This document shows, piece after piece, positions 23,331 through 31,781 of a stretch of DNA of 64,000 nucleotides. The position numbers and the translations under genes were made by a program. A model generated the notes under the pieces. The model had not been told where the DNA came from. It ran no database searches and saw only the letters and a program-made list of their open reading frames with translations. Every line of letters begins with the position of its first letter. Positions within the stretch are counted from its first letter, which is position 1. This stretch comes from an uncultured Alistipes sp. (lineage in GTDB: Bacteria; Bacteroidota; Bacteroidia; Bacteroidales; Rikenellaceae): positions 62,001 through 126,000 of the forward strand of contig CANREN010000001.1 in NCBI GenBank assembly GCA_947629705.1. Reading direction: 5' to 3'.

Positions 23331-26300
23331 TTATGCGATCGAGTATTCGATTTCGTTTTCATCCAAATAGTCCACCAACGACTTGTCCAGGCTGACCTTG
23401 TGGGTTTTCGAGAAGAGATTGACCGTTACCTGGTTTTCGCGGTCGTAGAGATTCACCCGCAGCAGGGTCGGGCCCTTCGATTCGCGCACCTTTTTCGAGA
23501 AGTCGCGGATGAACGACTCCGTAACCTCCTCGACGGGCAGTTGGATGGAGATGTTCTTGATCATCGTATCGCGCAATTCGGCGAGCTGCGTCATCGAGAT
23601 GATCCTGAACTCCAGCTCCTGGTCGTTGTAGGGACGGGGCTGCACCTTGCCGCGGATGAAGAGGAAGTAGTCCTGAAACATGAATTTGCGGAAATTCTCG
23701 TAGTCCTTGCCGAAGAGTGCGAATTCGTGCGAACCGTTGTAATCCTCCAACGTGAACTTGCCCCACGGCTTGCCGGTTTTGGTCGTGAGGTTCCGAACGT
23801 CGACGACCATGCCTGCCACCGCGATCTCCTGACCGCGCAGGGGTTCGAGCTGCTCCAGATCGGTCAGCTGCGTCTTGCACATGTGGTCGATGATGACCTT
23901 GAACTCGTCCAACGGATGAGCCGACAAGTAAAGACCGATCATTTCGCGCTCTTTGTTGAGCGTTTCCAGCCGGTTCCAGTCGTTGCAGGCGGGCATGACC
24001 GGATGCTGGATGTCGATCTGGCCCTCCCCGCCGAACAGACTTTGCTGGGCGTTGTTCTTTTCCGACTGGAAGCGCTGGCCGTATCGGATCAGCGCCTCGA
24101 TGAAGGTCGGGCTGCCCGGATCCCGCAGATCCGAAGCGAAGAATTTGCAGCGATGGAACTCCGTAATGCTGTCGAATGCGCCGGCATAGGCCAGATTTTC
24201 GAAGCATTTGCGATTGACGACCGCATAGCTGACACGTTCCATGAAGTCGTAGATGTCCTTGAAGTGTCCGTTCTTTTCGCGTTCTTCGACGATGCTGTCG
24301 ACGGCGGCTTCACCGACCCCCTTCACGGCCGCGAGCCCGAAACGTATGTCGCCTTTCGCATTCGAGGAGAACGTGCGGCGCGACTCGTTGATATCGGGGC
24401 CCAGCACGGGGATGCCCATGCGCTTGCACTCGTTCATGTAGTCGGTCAGCTGCTTGATATTCGTCAGGTTTCGGCTCAACACGGCCGCCATGTATTCTGA
24501 CGGATAGTTGGCTTTCAGATAGGCCGTCTGGTAAGCGACCCACGAGTAACAGGTCGCATGGGATTTGTTGAACGCATAGGAGGCGAACTTCTCCCAGTCC
24601 GACCAGATTTTTTCCAGTATCTTCGGATCGTGCCCGTTTTGCTGACCGCCGCGGATGAACTTCGGCTTCAGCGCATCCAGCTTGGATTTCAGCTTCTTGC
24701 CCATCGCCTTGCGCAGTGTGTCCGATTCGCCGCGGGTGAAATTGGCCAACAGACGCGACAACAGCATGACCTGCTCCTGATAGACCGTTACGCCGTACGT
24801 GTCCTTCAGATACTTCTCCATGATCGGAATGTCGTAGACGATCGGACTTTGGCCGTGTTTGCGGGCGATGAAATCGGGAATGTACTCCATTGGGCCGGGA
24901 CGATAGAGGGCATTCATGGCGATGAGGTCTTCGAAGGTCGACGGCTGCAATTCGCGCAGGTATTTCTGCATACCGGCGGACTCGAACTGGAACGTACCGG
25001 AGGTGCGCCCTTCGCCATAGAGTTTGTAGGTCGCCGGATCGTCGATGATACTGAAATCGTCGATGTCGATCTTCCTGCCCTTGGTCTGCCGGATGTTTTC
25101 TACGGCCTCCTTGATGATCGAGAGGGTTTTCAGCCCCAGAAAGTCCATCTTGATCAGGCCGGTATCTTCGATGACCGATCCTTCGTATTGCGTAACGAGC
25201 ATCTTTTCGCCCGTCTCCTTGTCGTCTGCAGTTGCTACGGGCACCCAATCGGTGATATCGTCGCGGCAGATGATCGTGCCGCAGGCATGTACGCCCGTGT
25301 TGCGCACGTTGCCTTCGAGCATCTTCGCATAACGGATCGTGTCGTGCATCACGGGGTCGGTCGACTCCTCGGCCGCCTTCAACTCGGGAACGAGCGAGAT
25401 GGCCTGCCCGAGGTCCTTCACGCGCTTGCCGTCGGGCGTCTTGTCGGGCACTAATTTGCAGAGGCGGTCCGATTCGGAGAGGGGCAGCTTCTGCACGCGC
25501 GCCACATCCTTGATGGCCAGCTTCGTCGCCATCGTGCCGTAGGTGATGATATGGGCGACCTTCTCTTTCCCGTACTTTTGCGTTACCCAGTTGAGCACGC
25601 GGCCGCGGCCGTCGTCGTCGAAGTCGACGTCGATATCGGGCAGCGAAATACGGTCGGGATTGAGGAAACGTTCGAACAGCAGGTCGTATGCGATCGGATC
25701 GATCCTGGTAATCCCCAGACAGTAGGCGACGGCGGAGCCCGCCGCCGAGCCGCGGCCCGGGCCGACGGAGACATCCAACTCCTCGCGAGCGGCACGAATG
25801 AAATCCTGCACGATGAGGAAGTAACCCGGAAATCCCATCGTCTTCATCACGTGCAATTCGAATCGGAGCCGGTCGCGCTGTTCGTCGGTCAGTTGTTCTC
25901 CGTAACAGCGTTTCGCGCCCGCCATCGTCAGCTTTTCGAGGTAGTCCGCCTCGAGCTTGATGCGGTAGAGTTTGTCGTATCCGCCTAATTTTTCGATCTT
26001 TTGGCGCCCCTCCTCCTCGCTCATGATGACGTTGCCGTTCTCGTCGCGCGTAAATTCGTCGAAGAGCTGCTGTTCGGTGTAGCGCTGGCGATACGTTTCC
26101 TCCGTTCCGAACGAAGCCGGAATCTCGAACGTAGGCATGATGGGCGCATGGTCGATGGAGTAGCATTCCACCTGATTGCAGATGTCTACGGTTGCAGCCA
26201 TCGCTTCCGGATCGCTTTCGCCGAAGATCGCCGCCATCTCCTCCGTGGTTTTCATCCACTCCTGCTTGGAGTAGAGCATCCGTTTCGGATCGTCTATGTC

Positions 26301-27284
26301 TTTGCCGGTCGAAAGGCAGATCAACCGGTCGTGCGCCTCGGCATTGTCCTCGTCGACGAAATGCACGTCGTTCGTGCAGATCGTGCGGACGTTGTATTTG
26401 GCAGCCAGCCGGCGAAGATGTTCGTTCACTTTGAGCTGCATGGGGTAGGCCTCGTGGTTGGCCCGTTCGACCGTCGCCTTGTGGAGCTGAAGCTCCAAAT
26501 AGTAGTCCTCTCCGAACAGCTTCTTGTGCCAGCGTATGGTCTCTTCCGCCTTTTCGAAGTCGTCGGCCGTGATGGCGCGCGGCAGCTCGCCGGCTAAACA
26601 GGCTGAACAGCAAATCAATCCCTCGTGGTATTTCTCCAGCTCCGAGCGGTCGGTACGCGGACGCATGTAGAAACCCTCCGTCCACGCCTTGGAGACGATT
26701 TTAATCAGATTGTGGTAGCCTTTCAGGTTTTTGGCCAGCAGGATCAGGTGGTAGCCGCTCTGGTCGGATTTGCCCTCCTTGTCCTGCAACCGGCGCCGGG
26801 CCACGTAGACCTCACAGCCGATAATGGGTTTGAAGTCGGGAACGGCTTCGAGCGCGGCAATCTTTTGCCGACCGGCCGCTGGGTCGAATCCGAATTCCTT
26901 TTCCATCCGATCCGCTTCGTCCGCACGATCCTTCAGTTTCGTATACTGTTCTGCGGCGTCGGCCGAATCGTTTTTGTGCGCTTCTTTCTCGGCCAGTTGT
27001 TTTTTCAGCTCCTCCGCATAGCCCTTGGGATCGGAGCATTCGGCCAGCAGAGCCTCCTGTGCGGCAAGCAGGTTGCGGAGCGATTTGAGTTTGTCGTGCC
27101 GTTGGTCGTTAATTTTTTTTACATAGTTATAGAACTCCTTGATTCCGAACATGTTGCCATGATCCGTAATGGCGATGCCGGGCTGACCGTCCGCGATGGC
27201 CTTGTCGACTAATTTGCGGATGCTGGCCTGGCCGTCGAGGATCGAATATTGGCTGTGTACGTGCAGGTGGACGAATCGGGACAT
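23331..27284 (-). CDS. dnaE: DNA polymerase III alpha subunit
   Basis: 1317 residues, against 1160 in E. coli. N-terminal PHP domain (HLHVHSQYSILDG, ITDHGNMFG) interrupted by a charged, coiled-coil-like insertion at about residues 56-150, then FKPIIGCEVYVARR resumes the fold. Catalytic palm: VGPGRGSAAGSAVAYCLGIT, ISLPDIDVDFDDDGRGRVL (the PDxDxDF aspartates). HhH and OB domains follow near the C-terminus (VAGMVVDVRNLTTKTGKPWG). The replicative polymerase of the holoenzyme. An AAAGATA -7 element lies 32 bases upstream; trxA and an aldose epimerase follow. Confidence 0.96.
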   Translation of the reverse strand: MSRFVHLHVHSQYSILDGQASIRKLVDKAIADGQPGIAITDHGNMFGIKEFYNYVKKINDQRHDKLKSLRNLLAAQEALLAECSDPKGYAEELKKQLAEKEAHKNDSADAAEQYTKLKDRADEADRMEKEFGFDPAAGRQKIAALEAVPDFKPIIGCEVYVARRRLQDKEGKSDQSGYHLILLAKNLKGYHNLIKIVSKAWTEGFYMRPRTDRSELEKYHEGLICCSACLAGELPRAITADDFEKAEETIRWHKKLFGEDYYLELQLHKATVERANHEAYPMQLKVNEHLRRLAAKYNVRTICTNDVHFVDEDNAEAHDRLICLSTGKDIDDPKRMLYSKQEWMKTTEEMAAIFGESDPEAMAATVDICNQVECYSIDHAPIMPTFEIPASFGTEETYRQRYTEQQLFDEFTRDENGNVIMSEEEGRQKIEKLGGYDKLYRIKLEADYLEKLTMAGAKRCYGEQLTDEQRDRLRFELHVMKTMGFPGYFLIVQDFIRAAREELDVSVGPGRGSAAGSAVAYCLGITRIDPIAYDLLFERFLNPDRISLPDIDVDFDDDGRGRVLNWVTQKYGKEKVAHIITYGTMATKLAIKDVARVQKLPLSESDRLCKLVPDKTPDGKRVKDLGQAISLVPELKAAEESTDPVMHDTIRYAKMLEGNVRNTGVHACGTIICRDDITDWVPVATADDKETGEKMLVTQYEGSVIEDTGLIKMDFLGLKTLSIIKEAVENIRQTKGRKIDIDDFSIIDDPATYKLYGEGRTSGTFQFESAGMQKYLRELQPSTFEDLIAMNALYRPGPMEYIPDFIARKHGQSPIVYDIPIMEKYLKDTYGVTVYQEQVMLLSRLLANFTRGESDTLRKAMGKKLKSKLDALKPKFIRGGQQNGHDPKILEKIWSDWEKFASYAFNKSHATCYSWVAYQTAYLKANYPSEYMAAVLSRNLTNIKQLTDYMNECKRMGIPVLGPDINESRRTFSSNAKGDIRFGLAAVKGVGEAAVDSIVEEREKNGHFKDIYDFMERVSYAVVNRKCFENLAYAGAFDSITEFHRCKFFASDLRDPGSPTFIEALIRYGQRFQSEKNNAQQSLFGGEGQIDIQHPVMPACNDWNRLETLNKEREMIGLYLSAHPLDEFKVIIDHMCKTQLTDLEQLEPLRGQEIAVAGMVVDVRNLTTKTGKPWGKFTLEDYNGSHEFALFGKDYENFRKFMFQDYFLFIRGKVQPRPYNDQELEFRIISMTQLAELRDTMIKNISIQLPVEEVTESFIRDFSKKVRESKGPTLLRVNLYDRENQVTVNLFSKTHKVSLDKSLVDYLDENEIEYSIA

Positions 27285-27315
27285 GACTTAATAAAAGGCA
27301 TAACGTTACGAAGAA

Positions 27316-27323
27316 CAAAGATA
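27316..27323 (-). promoter_or_regulatory. -7 element for the dnaE operon
   Basis: TATCTTTG on the minus strand, 31 bases before the ATG at 27284. No clear -33 TTG at 19-21 bases. Confidence 0.5.
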
Positions 27324-27413
27324 GTGCATTTTTGTCGGAAATCCGGCATAGCGCTTGCAATTTATCAACAAAATGCTTACCTTACCGAAAGCGAATCGAA
27401 AACAGACGAAATT

Positions 27414-27617
27414 ATGGAGGAAGAGACGATGACCGTATTGGCGGCCTACAACTCCGTCATGGAGGCCGAAATGAACAAATCGAAGCTGGAAAGAGCGGGA
27501 ATCTGGTCGACGATCCGCAACGAATACATGTCGGCGCTTTATCCGACCGGAGCGATGCCGGCCGAATTGGTCGTTCGCAGCGAAGACCTCGAGAAAGCGC
27601 GGGAAGCGTTGCGCTGA
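27414..27617 (+). CDS. DUF2007 family small protein
   Basis: 67 residues from the ATG at 27414; the longer open frame to 27249 runs through the dnaE promoter and start and is rejected. The pattern TVLAAYNSVMEAEMNKSKLERAGI...IRNEYMSALYP...AELVVRSEDLEKAREAL is the DUF2007 domain, sometimes called a putative signal-transducing protein; no function is proven. TTG (27355-27357), 20 bases and TACCTTAC give a plausible promoter. A strong hairpin follows. Confidence 0.8.
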   Translation: MEEETMTVLAAYNSVMEAEMNKSKLERAGIWSTIRNEYMSALYPTGAMPAELVVRSEDLEKAREALR

Positions 27618-27624
27618 ACGATAA

Positions 27625-27653
27625 AAACGGAGGCATTGCAAATGCCTCCGTTT
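27625..27653. terminator. Bidirectional terminator between DUF2007 and PUR genes
   Basis: AAACGGAGGCATT (27625-27637) pairs perfectly with AATGCCTCCGTTT (27641-27653) around GCA. It serves the convergent genes on both strands. Confidence 0.85.
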
Positions 27654-27684
27654 CCGTTTGGATCGAATGCCGTCGGACGCAGTT

Positions 27685-28032
27685 TCACGGCTCGGTCTCT
27701 ATGGATTCCGCCTGCTTCGCATATTCTTCTTCGCCGGCCTGCCGTTCGAAAAAATCGGGCTTGCTTTGTTTGATGAACCGGACGGTCTCGTCGAGCGCAT
27801 CGATGAATTTGTCGAAATCTTCTTTGTAGAGGAAAATTTTGTGCCGGTCATAGACGAGACGTCCATTGGAAGCGGTTACCTTGCGGCTTTCGGTGATAGT
27901 CAGGAAATAATCGTCTGCGCGGGTGGCATGAACGTCGAAGAAATAGGTTCGGCGGCCCGCTTTCACTGCCTTGGCCATGATATGCTCGCCGTATTCTTCC
28001 TTTTCGTGGCGGGGTGTCGCAGGGGGTAACAT
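27685..28032 (-). CDS. PUR-family nucleic-acid-binding protein (DUF3276)
   Basis: 115 residues. The core KAVKAGRRTYFFDVHATRADDYFLTITESRK, then YDRHKIFLYKEDFDKFIDALDETV, is the bacterial PUR-alpha-like repeat found throughout Bacteroidota and in Borrelia. Such proteins dimerise and bind single-stranded DNA or RNA. The family usually begins 10-20 residues before KAVxAG, which supports the ATG at 28032 over the one at MAKAV. The C-terminus is acidic. Single-gene unit. Confidence 0.82.
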   Translation of the reverse strand: MLPPATPRHEKEEYGEHIMAKAVKAGRRTYFFDVHATRADDYFLTITESRKVTASNGRLVYDRHKIFLYKEDFDKFIDALDETVRFIKQSKPDFFERQAGEEEYAKQAESIETEP

Positions 28033-28265
28033 CGGTCGGATATTTCGGGAGTTGTTTTTTTATGCAGTACGAATATAGAAAAAATTCTCTGAATCGCAAA
28101 ATGTTTTTTGGTAATTTATATAAATTCACACCGACAGTCATCCGAATCCGTATCGCCTCGTGCGTTCCGACCGAAATTGTTAACGCGGCTTTGCCGCGAG
28201 CATCATGACCGGCGGCGATGGAAAGCCGTTGCCGGCTTGATCCGATGAAAGATGGCGTATGGTTT
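28033..28265. other. Intergenic stretch without a recognised gene
   Basis: About 230 bases. The part near 28050-28130 is AT-rich and is likely the upstream region of the minus-strand PUR gene, but I found no good TAnnTTTG there. A short CGCGGC/GCCGCG hairpin is at 28184-28199. No RNA gene or credible ORF seen. Confidence 0.5.
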
Positions 28266-29846
28266 TTACTCCCGATTTTCGAGCAGCGGAACGCCTTGCC
28301 GATCCCAGTCGGCGAGCAGTTCGACGGCCTTTCGGAAAGGCTCGTCGCAGGAGGCGTTGATGATCCGATAGAAGGATTCCGTGCCGAACAGGCGTTGGGC
28401 GACGAGCGCTTTCAACTGGGTGCGCAGCAGCGGAGCCGAAATTCGCAGGGCTTCGTCGTCCCGTTCGACCCCGTGCCGGACGCCGAGCGCCGCTAATCGG
28501 TCGAGTTGCTCGTCGCTGACGGCGAAGGCGCGTTCGAACGATTCGAACGCGGGGTAGCCGCGTTCCAGCCCTCCCCGCTCGTGATCGAGATAGGTCAGCA
28601 CGTATTCATTCAAGACACCGCGCCGGATCAGTTCGGCGTGGTAATCCGTAAATCGGGCTGTGTCGGGCTCGATCAGTACGTCCGGACGGATGCCGCCGTC
28701 GCCATAGACCCTCCGCCCCGTGCGCAAGGTCCGGTATTCCGGTGCACGGGCGTCGAGCGAATCCCGCACGGCATCGTCGCAGCGGCGCAGATGCGCCAAA
28801 TAATACTCGCGGCGTTTCCCCTTTTCGTAGGGCCTCTGGATCTTCCGGCCCGAGGGGGTGTGATAGCGGGCGACCGTGATGCGGACGGCCGAACCGTCTC
28901 CGAGCCCGATTTGCCGCTGAACCAATCCCTTCCCGAAACTCGGCCGTCCTACAACGACCCCTCGATCCCAGTCTTGGATCGCCCCGGCGACAATCTCCGA
29001 CGCCGAAGCCGACGATTCATCGATCAGTACGGCCAACCGGACATCGGCCGCCTCTCCGTCCTTGTCGGCCCGAAACGTAATCGACGGCACGGCCCGCCCC
29101 TCGGTCGATACGATGGCCGCACCTTGAGGCAGGAAGAATCCGGCCATTCCGATGGCCTGATCCAACAATCCGCCGCCGTTTCCCCGCAGATCGAGAATCA
29201 AGGCACGGGGATGACCTAATTTTTCATAGGCGGCGCTGAACTCCGACAAGGTGGTGCGTCCGAACCGGTTCACCTTGATGTATCCGATGCTGTCCGCCGG
29301 AAGGTAGGCCGCATCGATCGTTTCGAGCGGGATTTTTCTGCGTACCAACGAGAAATGCAGTGGCTGCCTCTCCCCGGGACGGATCGCCTCTATTTCGACG
29401 GTCGATCCCGTCTTGCCGCGCAGCCGCTGCGGGACATCCGAAGTGCGGAATCCGACGGCATTCATCGTGTCGATGCGCACGATGCGATCGTTCGGCCGCA
29501 TACCGGCCTGTTCGGCCGGGCCTCCGACTATCGTGTTGACTACGCGGATCGTATCGCGCAGAATCGTAAATTCGACACCGATGCCGCTGAACTCGCCGTC
29601 AAAACTGGCGGCAACGCTCCGCATCTCCTCGGCGTCGATGTAGGCCGAATGGGGATCGAGCTCTTCGAGGATGCCCCGGATCGCCTGCTCGGTCAGCGGA
29701 GCCAGATCCACTTCGTCGACATAGAGGTCGGCCAGCTTCCGGCAGACCGAGATCAGTTTCTGGATATGGACGGCATCGGCCGTGCGCTGCGCTCTTACCG
29801 GCAGCAGCGGGCACAGCGCAAAGAGAACGAATAGGAGTTTGTGCAT
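28266..29846 (-). CDS. S41-family C-terminal processing peptidase
   Basis: 526 residues from the ATG at 29846 (MHKLLFVLFALCPLLPVRAQ signal peptide); a 40-codon upstream extension lacks a signal and is rejected. A PDZ domain spans about residues 75-165 (FSGIGVEFTI, GGPAEQAGMRPNDRIVRID). The catalytic Ser is in DESSASASEIVAG and the Lys in PSFGKGLVQ. A helical C-terminal extension of about 150 residues follows. By family it degrades or trims envelope proteins at their C-termini in the periplasm. It lies downstream of DUF368-aroE by about 60 bases and may be co-transcribed. Confidence 0.9.
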   Translation of the reverse strand: MHKLLFVLFALCPLLPVRAQRTADAVHIQKLISVCRKLADLYVDEVDLAPLTEQAIRGILEELDPHSAYIDAEEMRSVAASFDGEFSGIGVEFTILRDTIRVVNTIVGGPAEQAGMRPNDRIVRIDTMNAVGFRTSDVPQRLRGKTGSTVEIEAIRPGERQPLHFSLVRRKIPLETIDAAYLPADSIGYIKVNRFGRTTLSEFSAAYEKLGHPRALILDLRGNGGGLLDQAIGMAGFFLPQGAAIVSTEGRAVPSITFRADKDGEAADVRLAVLIDESSASASEIVAGAIQDWDRGVVVGRPSFGKGLVQRQIGLGDGSAVRITVARYHTPSGRKIQRPYEKGKRREYYLAHLRRCDDAVRDSLDARAPEYRTLRTGRRVYGDGGIRPDVLIEPDTARFTDYHAELIRRGVLNEYVLTYLDHERGGLERGYPAFESFERAFAVSDEQLDRLAALGVRHGVERDDEALRISAPLLRTQLKALVAQRLFGTESFYRIINASCDEPFRKAVELLADWDRQGVPLLENRE

Positions 29847-29907
29847 CTTCGATTCGGATTTAGACCGTTCATCCCTGCAAAAAGTTCTCCGCAATGGATT
29901 TTTTCTT

Positions 29908-30645
29908 TCATGCGTTCCAAATGCGCCACGAGGCTTCGGCTTGGATACGGAACATGGTCTCCCCATTCAGTATATGGGCGCCCCGCTGGCGTCCATAATC
30001 GAGGAAACAGGTCAGCGGCGGATTGTAAACCAGATCGAGCAGATAATGCCGAGGGGTCAGATAGGCGTAGGGAATCCGCGGCGCCTCCCCGACGGCGGGG
30101 TAGGTGCCTACGGGCGTTGCGTTGACGATCAACCGGCTCTGTCCGACCGCTTCGCAGGGCAGGTTGTCGTACGTGTAGTTTCCTTTCGCCGCATCGCGGG
30201 AGACCAACGCATAGGAGATGCCCCGTTCCGCAAGTGCATACTGTACGGCCTGCGAAGCGCCGCCGGTGCCCAATACGAGGGCCTGCTCCGGTTCGTCGCC
30301 TTTCAGCAGCTCATCGAGTGCGGCCCGCAATCCGACGAGGTCGGTGTTGTGTCCGACGAGCGTGCCGTCGGGCATTCTTCGGATGCAGTTGACGGCGCCG
30401 ATATGCTGCGCTTCGAACGACAGCCGGCCGAGCATCGGAATGACCGCCTGTTTGTAGGGAATGGTTACGTTCAATCCGCAAAGGTCGGGCTTGCTTTGCA
30501 GCAGTTCCGGCAATTCGTCGACGGAGGCCAGTTCATAACGGTCGTAGGCGTGGTCATTCAGCCCCTCGTCGGCAAATTTCTTGGTAAAGTAGGCGACCGA
30601 TGCCGAATGTCCGAGCGGCCGCCCGATGATTCCGAAGCGTCGCAT
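29908..30645 (-). CDS. aroE: Shikimate dehydrogenase
   Basis: 245 residues from the ATG at 30645 (MRRFGIIGRPLGHSASVAYF), two bases after the DUF368 stop; the longer open frame upstream is a shadow of DUF368. Substrate motifs GRPLGHSAS, LNVTIPYK (catalytic Lys) and VGHNTDLVGL, plus the nucleotide loop VLGTGGASQAV, are intact. It reduces 3-dehydroshikimate with NADPH in aromatic amino acid synthesis. Slightly shorter than E. coli AroE (272), as usual for Bacteroidota. Confidence 0.93.
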   Translation of the reverse strand: MRRFGIIGRPLGHSASVAYFTKKFADEGLNDHAYDRYELASVDELPELLQSKPDLCGLNVTIPYKQAVIPMLGRLSFEAQHIGAVNCIRRMPDGTLVGHNTDLVGLRAALDELLKGDEPEQALVLGTGGASQAVQYALAERGISYALVSRDAAKGNYTYDNLPCEAVGQSRLIVNATPVGTYPAVGEAPRIPYAYLTPRHYLLDLVYNPPLTCFLDYGRQRGAHILNGETMFRIQAEASWRIWNA

Positions 30646-30647
30646 GG

Positions 30648-31589
30648 CTATTTTTTCCGTTTTTCGATGAGGATGCGGGCGGCCGATTCGATCGCATAAA
30701 TCGACAGCAATCCGATCAGACAAAGCAGCAGGGCCGATCCCAACTGCGCATCCTGCCCGGTCAGGGCCTCGAACCGGCCGGGCGAAACGTTGTGTTCCAG
30801 CAGAGGCGCCGTTTTCCCGTGATGATCGACGAACGTCGCTACGGTCTCTTTCCAAGGCCATACCTTGTTGAGCGAACCGATCATGAACCCCATTAAGGCA
30901 GCGATCGTCGTGTCGTGCCAATGCCGGAGCAGCCACGAGAGGAGGTGCGAAAAGGAGAGGATGCCGGCGACGGCTCCGACCGCGAAGACGAATAGGACCG
31001 GCAGGTTCAGCTCGCCGACGGCCGTCATAATATATTGGTATTTTCCGAGCAGCAGCAGGATGAATGCGCCCGAAATGCCGGGCAGGATCATGGCGCAGAT
31101 AGCGAGCGCGCCCGACAGCATGACGAACCACCACGTTTCGGGCGTTCGGGTCGGCGATGCGATCGTGATCCATCCGGCGACGGCGGTTCCGACCGCGAGC
31201 GCGATGACGGCGGCAGCGTTCCAACGCTTGATTTGTTGTGCGACCAGCAGGGCCGATGCGATGATCAGACCGAAGAAGAACGACCATATTTCGATCGGGT
31301 GATGGGTGAGCAGCCACGTCATCAGGCGGGCTAACGAGAAGATCGCAACGCCGATGCCGATCGATACGGGCAGCAGAAACGAGCCGTTGAAGTGTCTCCA
31401 CGACTCGCGGAACCGGCCGCGGCAAAGCAGGCGCAAGGCGGTGAGATCGACCCGACGGATGGAGCCGATGAGTTCTTCGTAGATACCCGAAATGAAAGCG
31501 ATCGTACCGCCCGACACGCCGGGCACTACGTCGGCCATACCCATGGCGCAACCTTTGAGCGCCAACACCAACGAACGTGAAAAGTCCAT
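30648..31589 (-). CDS. DUF368 / PopT-type polyprenyl-phosphate transporter
   Basis: 313 residues with eight to ten hydrophobic helices. The opening LKGCAMGMADVVPGVSGGTIAFISGIYE and the second copy CAMILPGISGAFILLLLGKY are the paired PGxSG motifs of DUF368. Members of this family have been shown to recycle undecaprenyl phosphate across the inner membrane. It has a consensus promoter and is followed after 2 bases by aroE. Confidence 0.85.
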   Translation of the reverse strand: MDFSRSLVLALKGCAMGMADVVPGVSGGTIAFISGIYEELIGSIRRVDLTALRLLCRGRFRESWRHFNGSFLLPVSIGIGVAIFSLARLMTWLLTHHPIEIWSFFFGLIIASALLVAQQIKRWNAAAVIALAVGTAVAGWITIASPTRTPETWWFVMLSGALAICAMILPGISGAFILLLLGKYQYIMTAVGELNLPVLFVFAVGAVAGILSFSHLLSWLLRHWHDTTIAALMGFMIGSLNKVWPWKETVATFVDHHGKTAPLLEHNVSPGRFEALTGQDAQLGSALLLCLIGLLSIYAIESAARILIEKRKK

Positions 31590-31612
31590 TTTCTTTCAGC
31601 AGAGATTTTCCG

Positions 31613-31644
31613 CAAAGATAGTTCAAGCCGCTTGCAGAACCAAA
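31613..31644 (-). promoter_or_regulatory. Promoter of the DUF368-aroE operon
   Basis: On the minus strand TTTG (31641-31644), exactly 20 bases, TATCTTTG (31613-31620), 24 bases before the ATG at 31589. Confidence 0.75.
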
Positions 31645-31715
31645 CGAATGCCGCATAAATCTTTTGCGATCGTTCGACCGATGTCCGGCGGCGACGGAAA
31701 CGCTTTTGGAAAAGG

Positions 31716-31746
31716 TTGCGCAAATGCGCTTTTTTGCCTATCTTTG
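31716..31746 (+). promoter_or_regulatory. Promoter of ettA-hisS
   Basis: TTG (31716-31718), 20 bases, TATCTTTG (31739-31746), 35 bases before the ATG at 31782. Confidence 0.7.
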
Positions 31747-31781
31747 ACGGCTTGAATTACGCGAAATAACGATCGACGACT

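Noticed and set aside
27040..27130. Lys/Asp/Leu-rich stretch of dnaE as a possible frameshift
   Set aside because: The frame is intact on both sides and the PHP domain resumes cleanly, so it is an insertion and not an error.
28014..28208. 64-codon plus-strand frame in the gap upstream of the PUR gene
   Set aside because: Overlaps the PUR gene start, has no promoter or recognisable motif, and runs across AT-rich upstream DNA.
29908..31656. 582-codon frame merging aroE with upstream sequence
   Set aside because: The upstream half is an out-of-frame shadow of DUF368; aroE begins at 30645.
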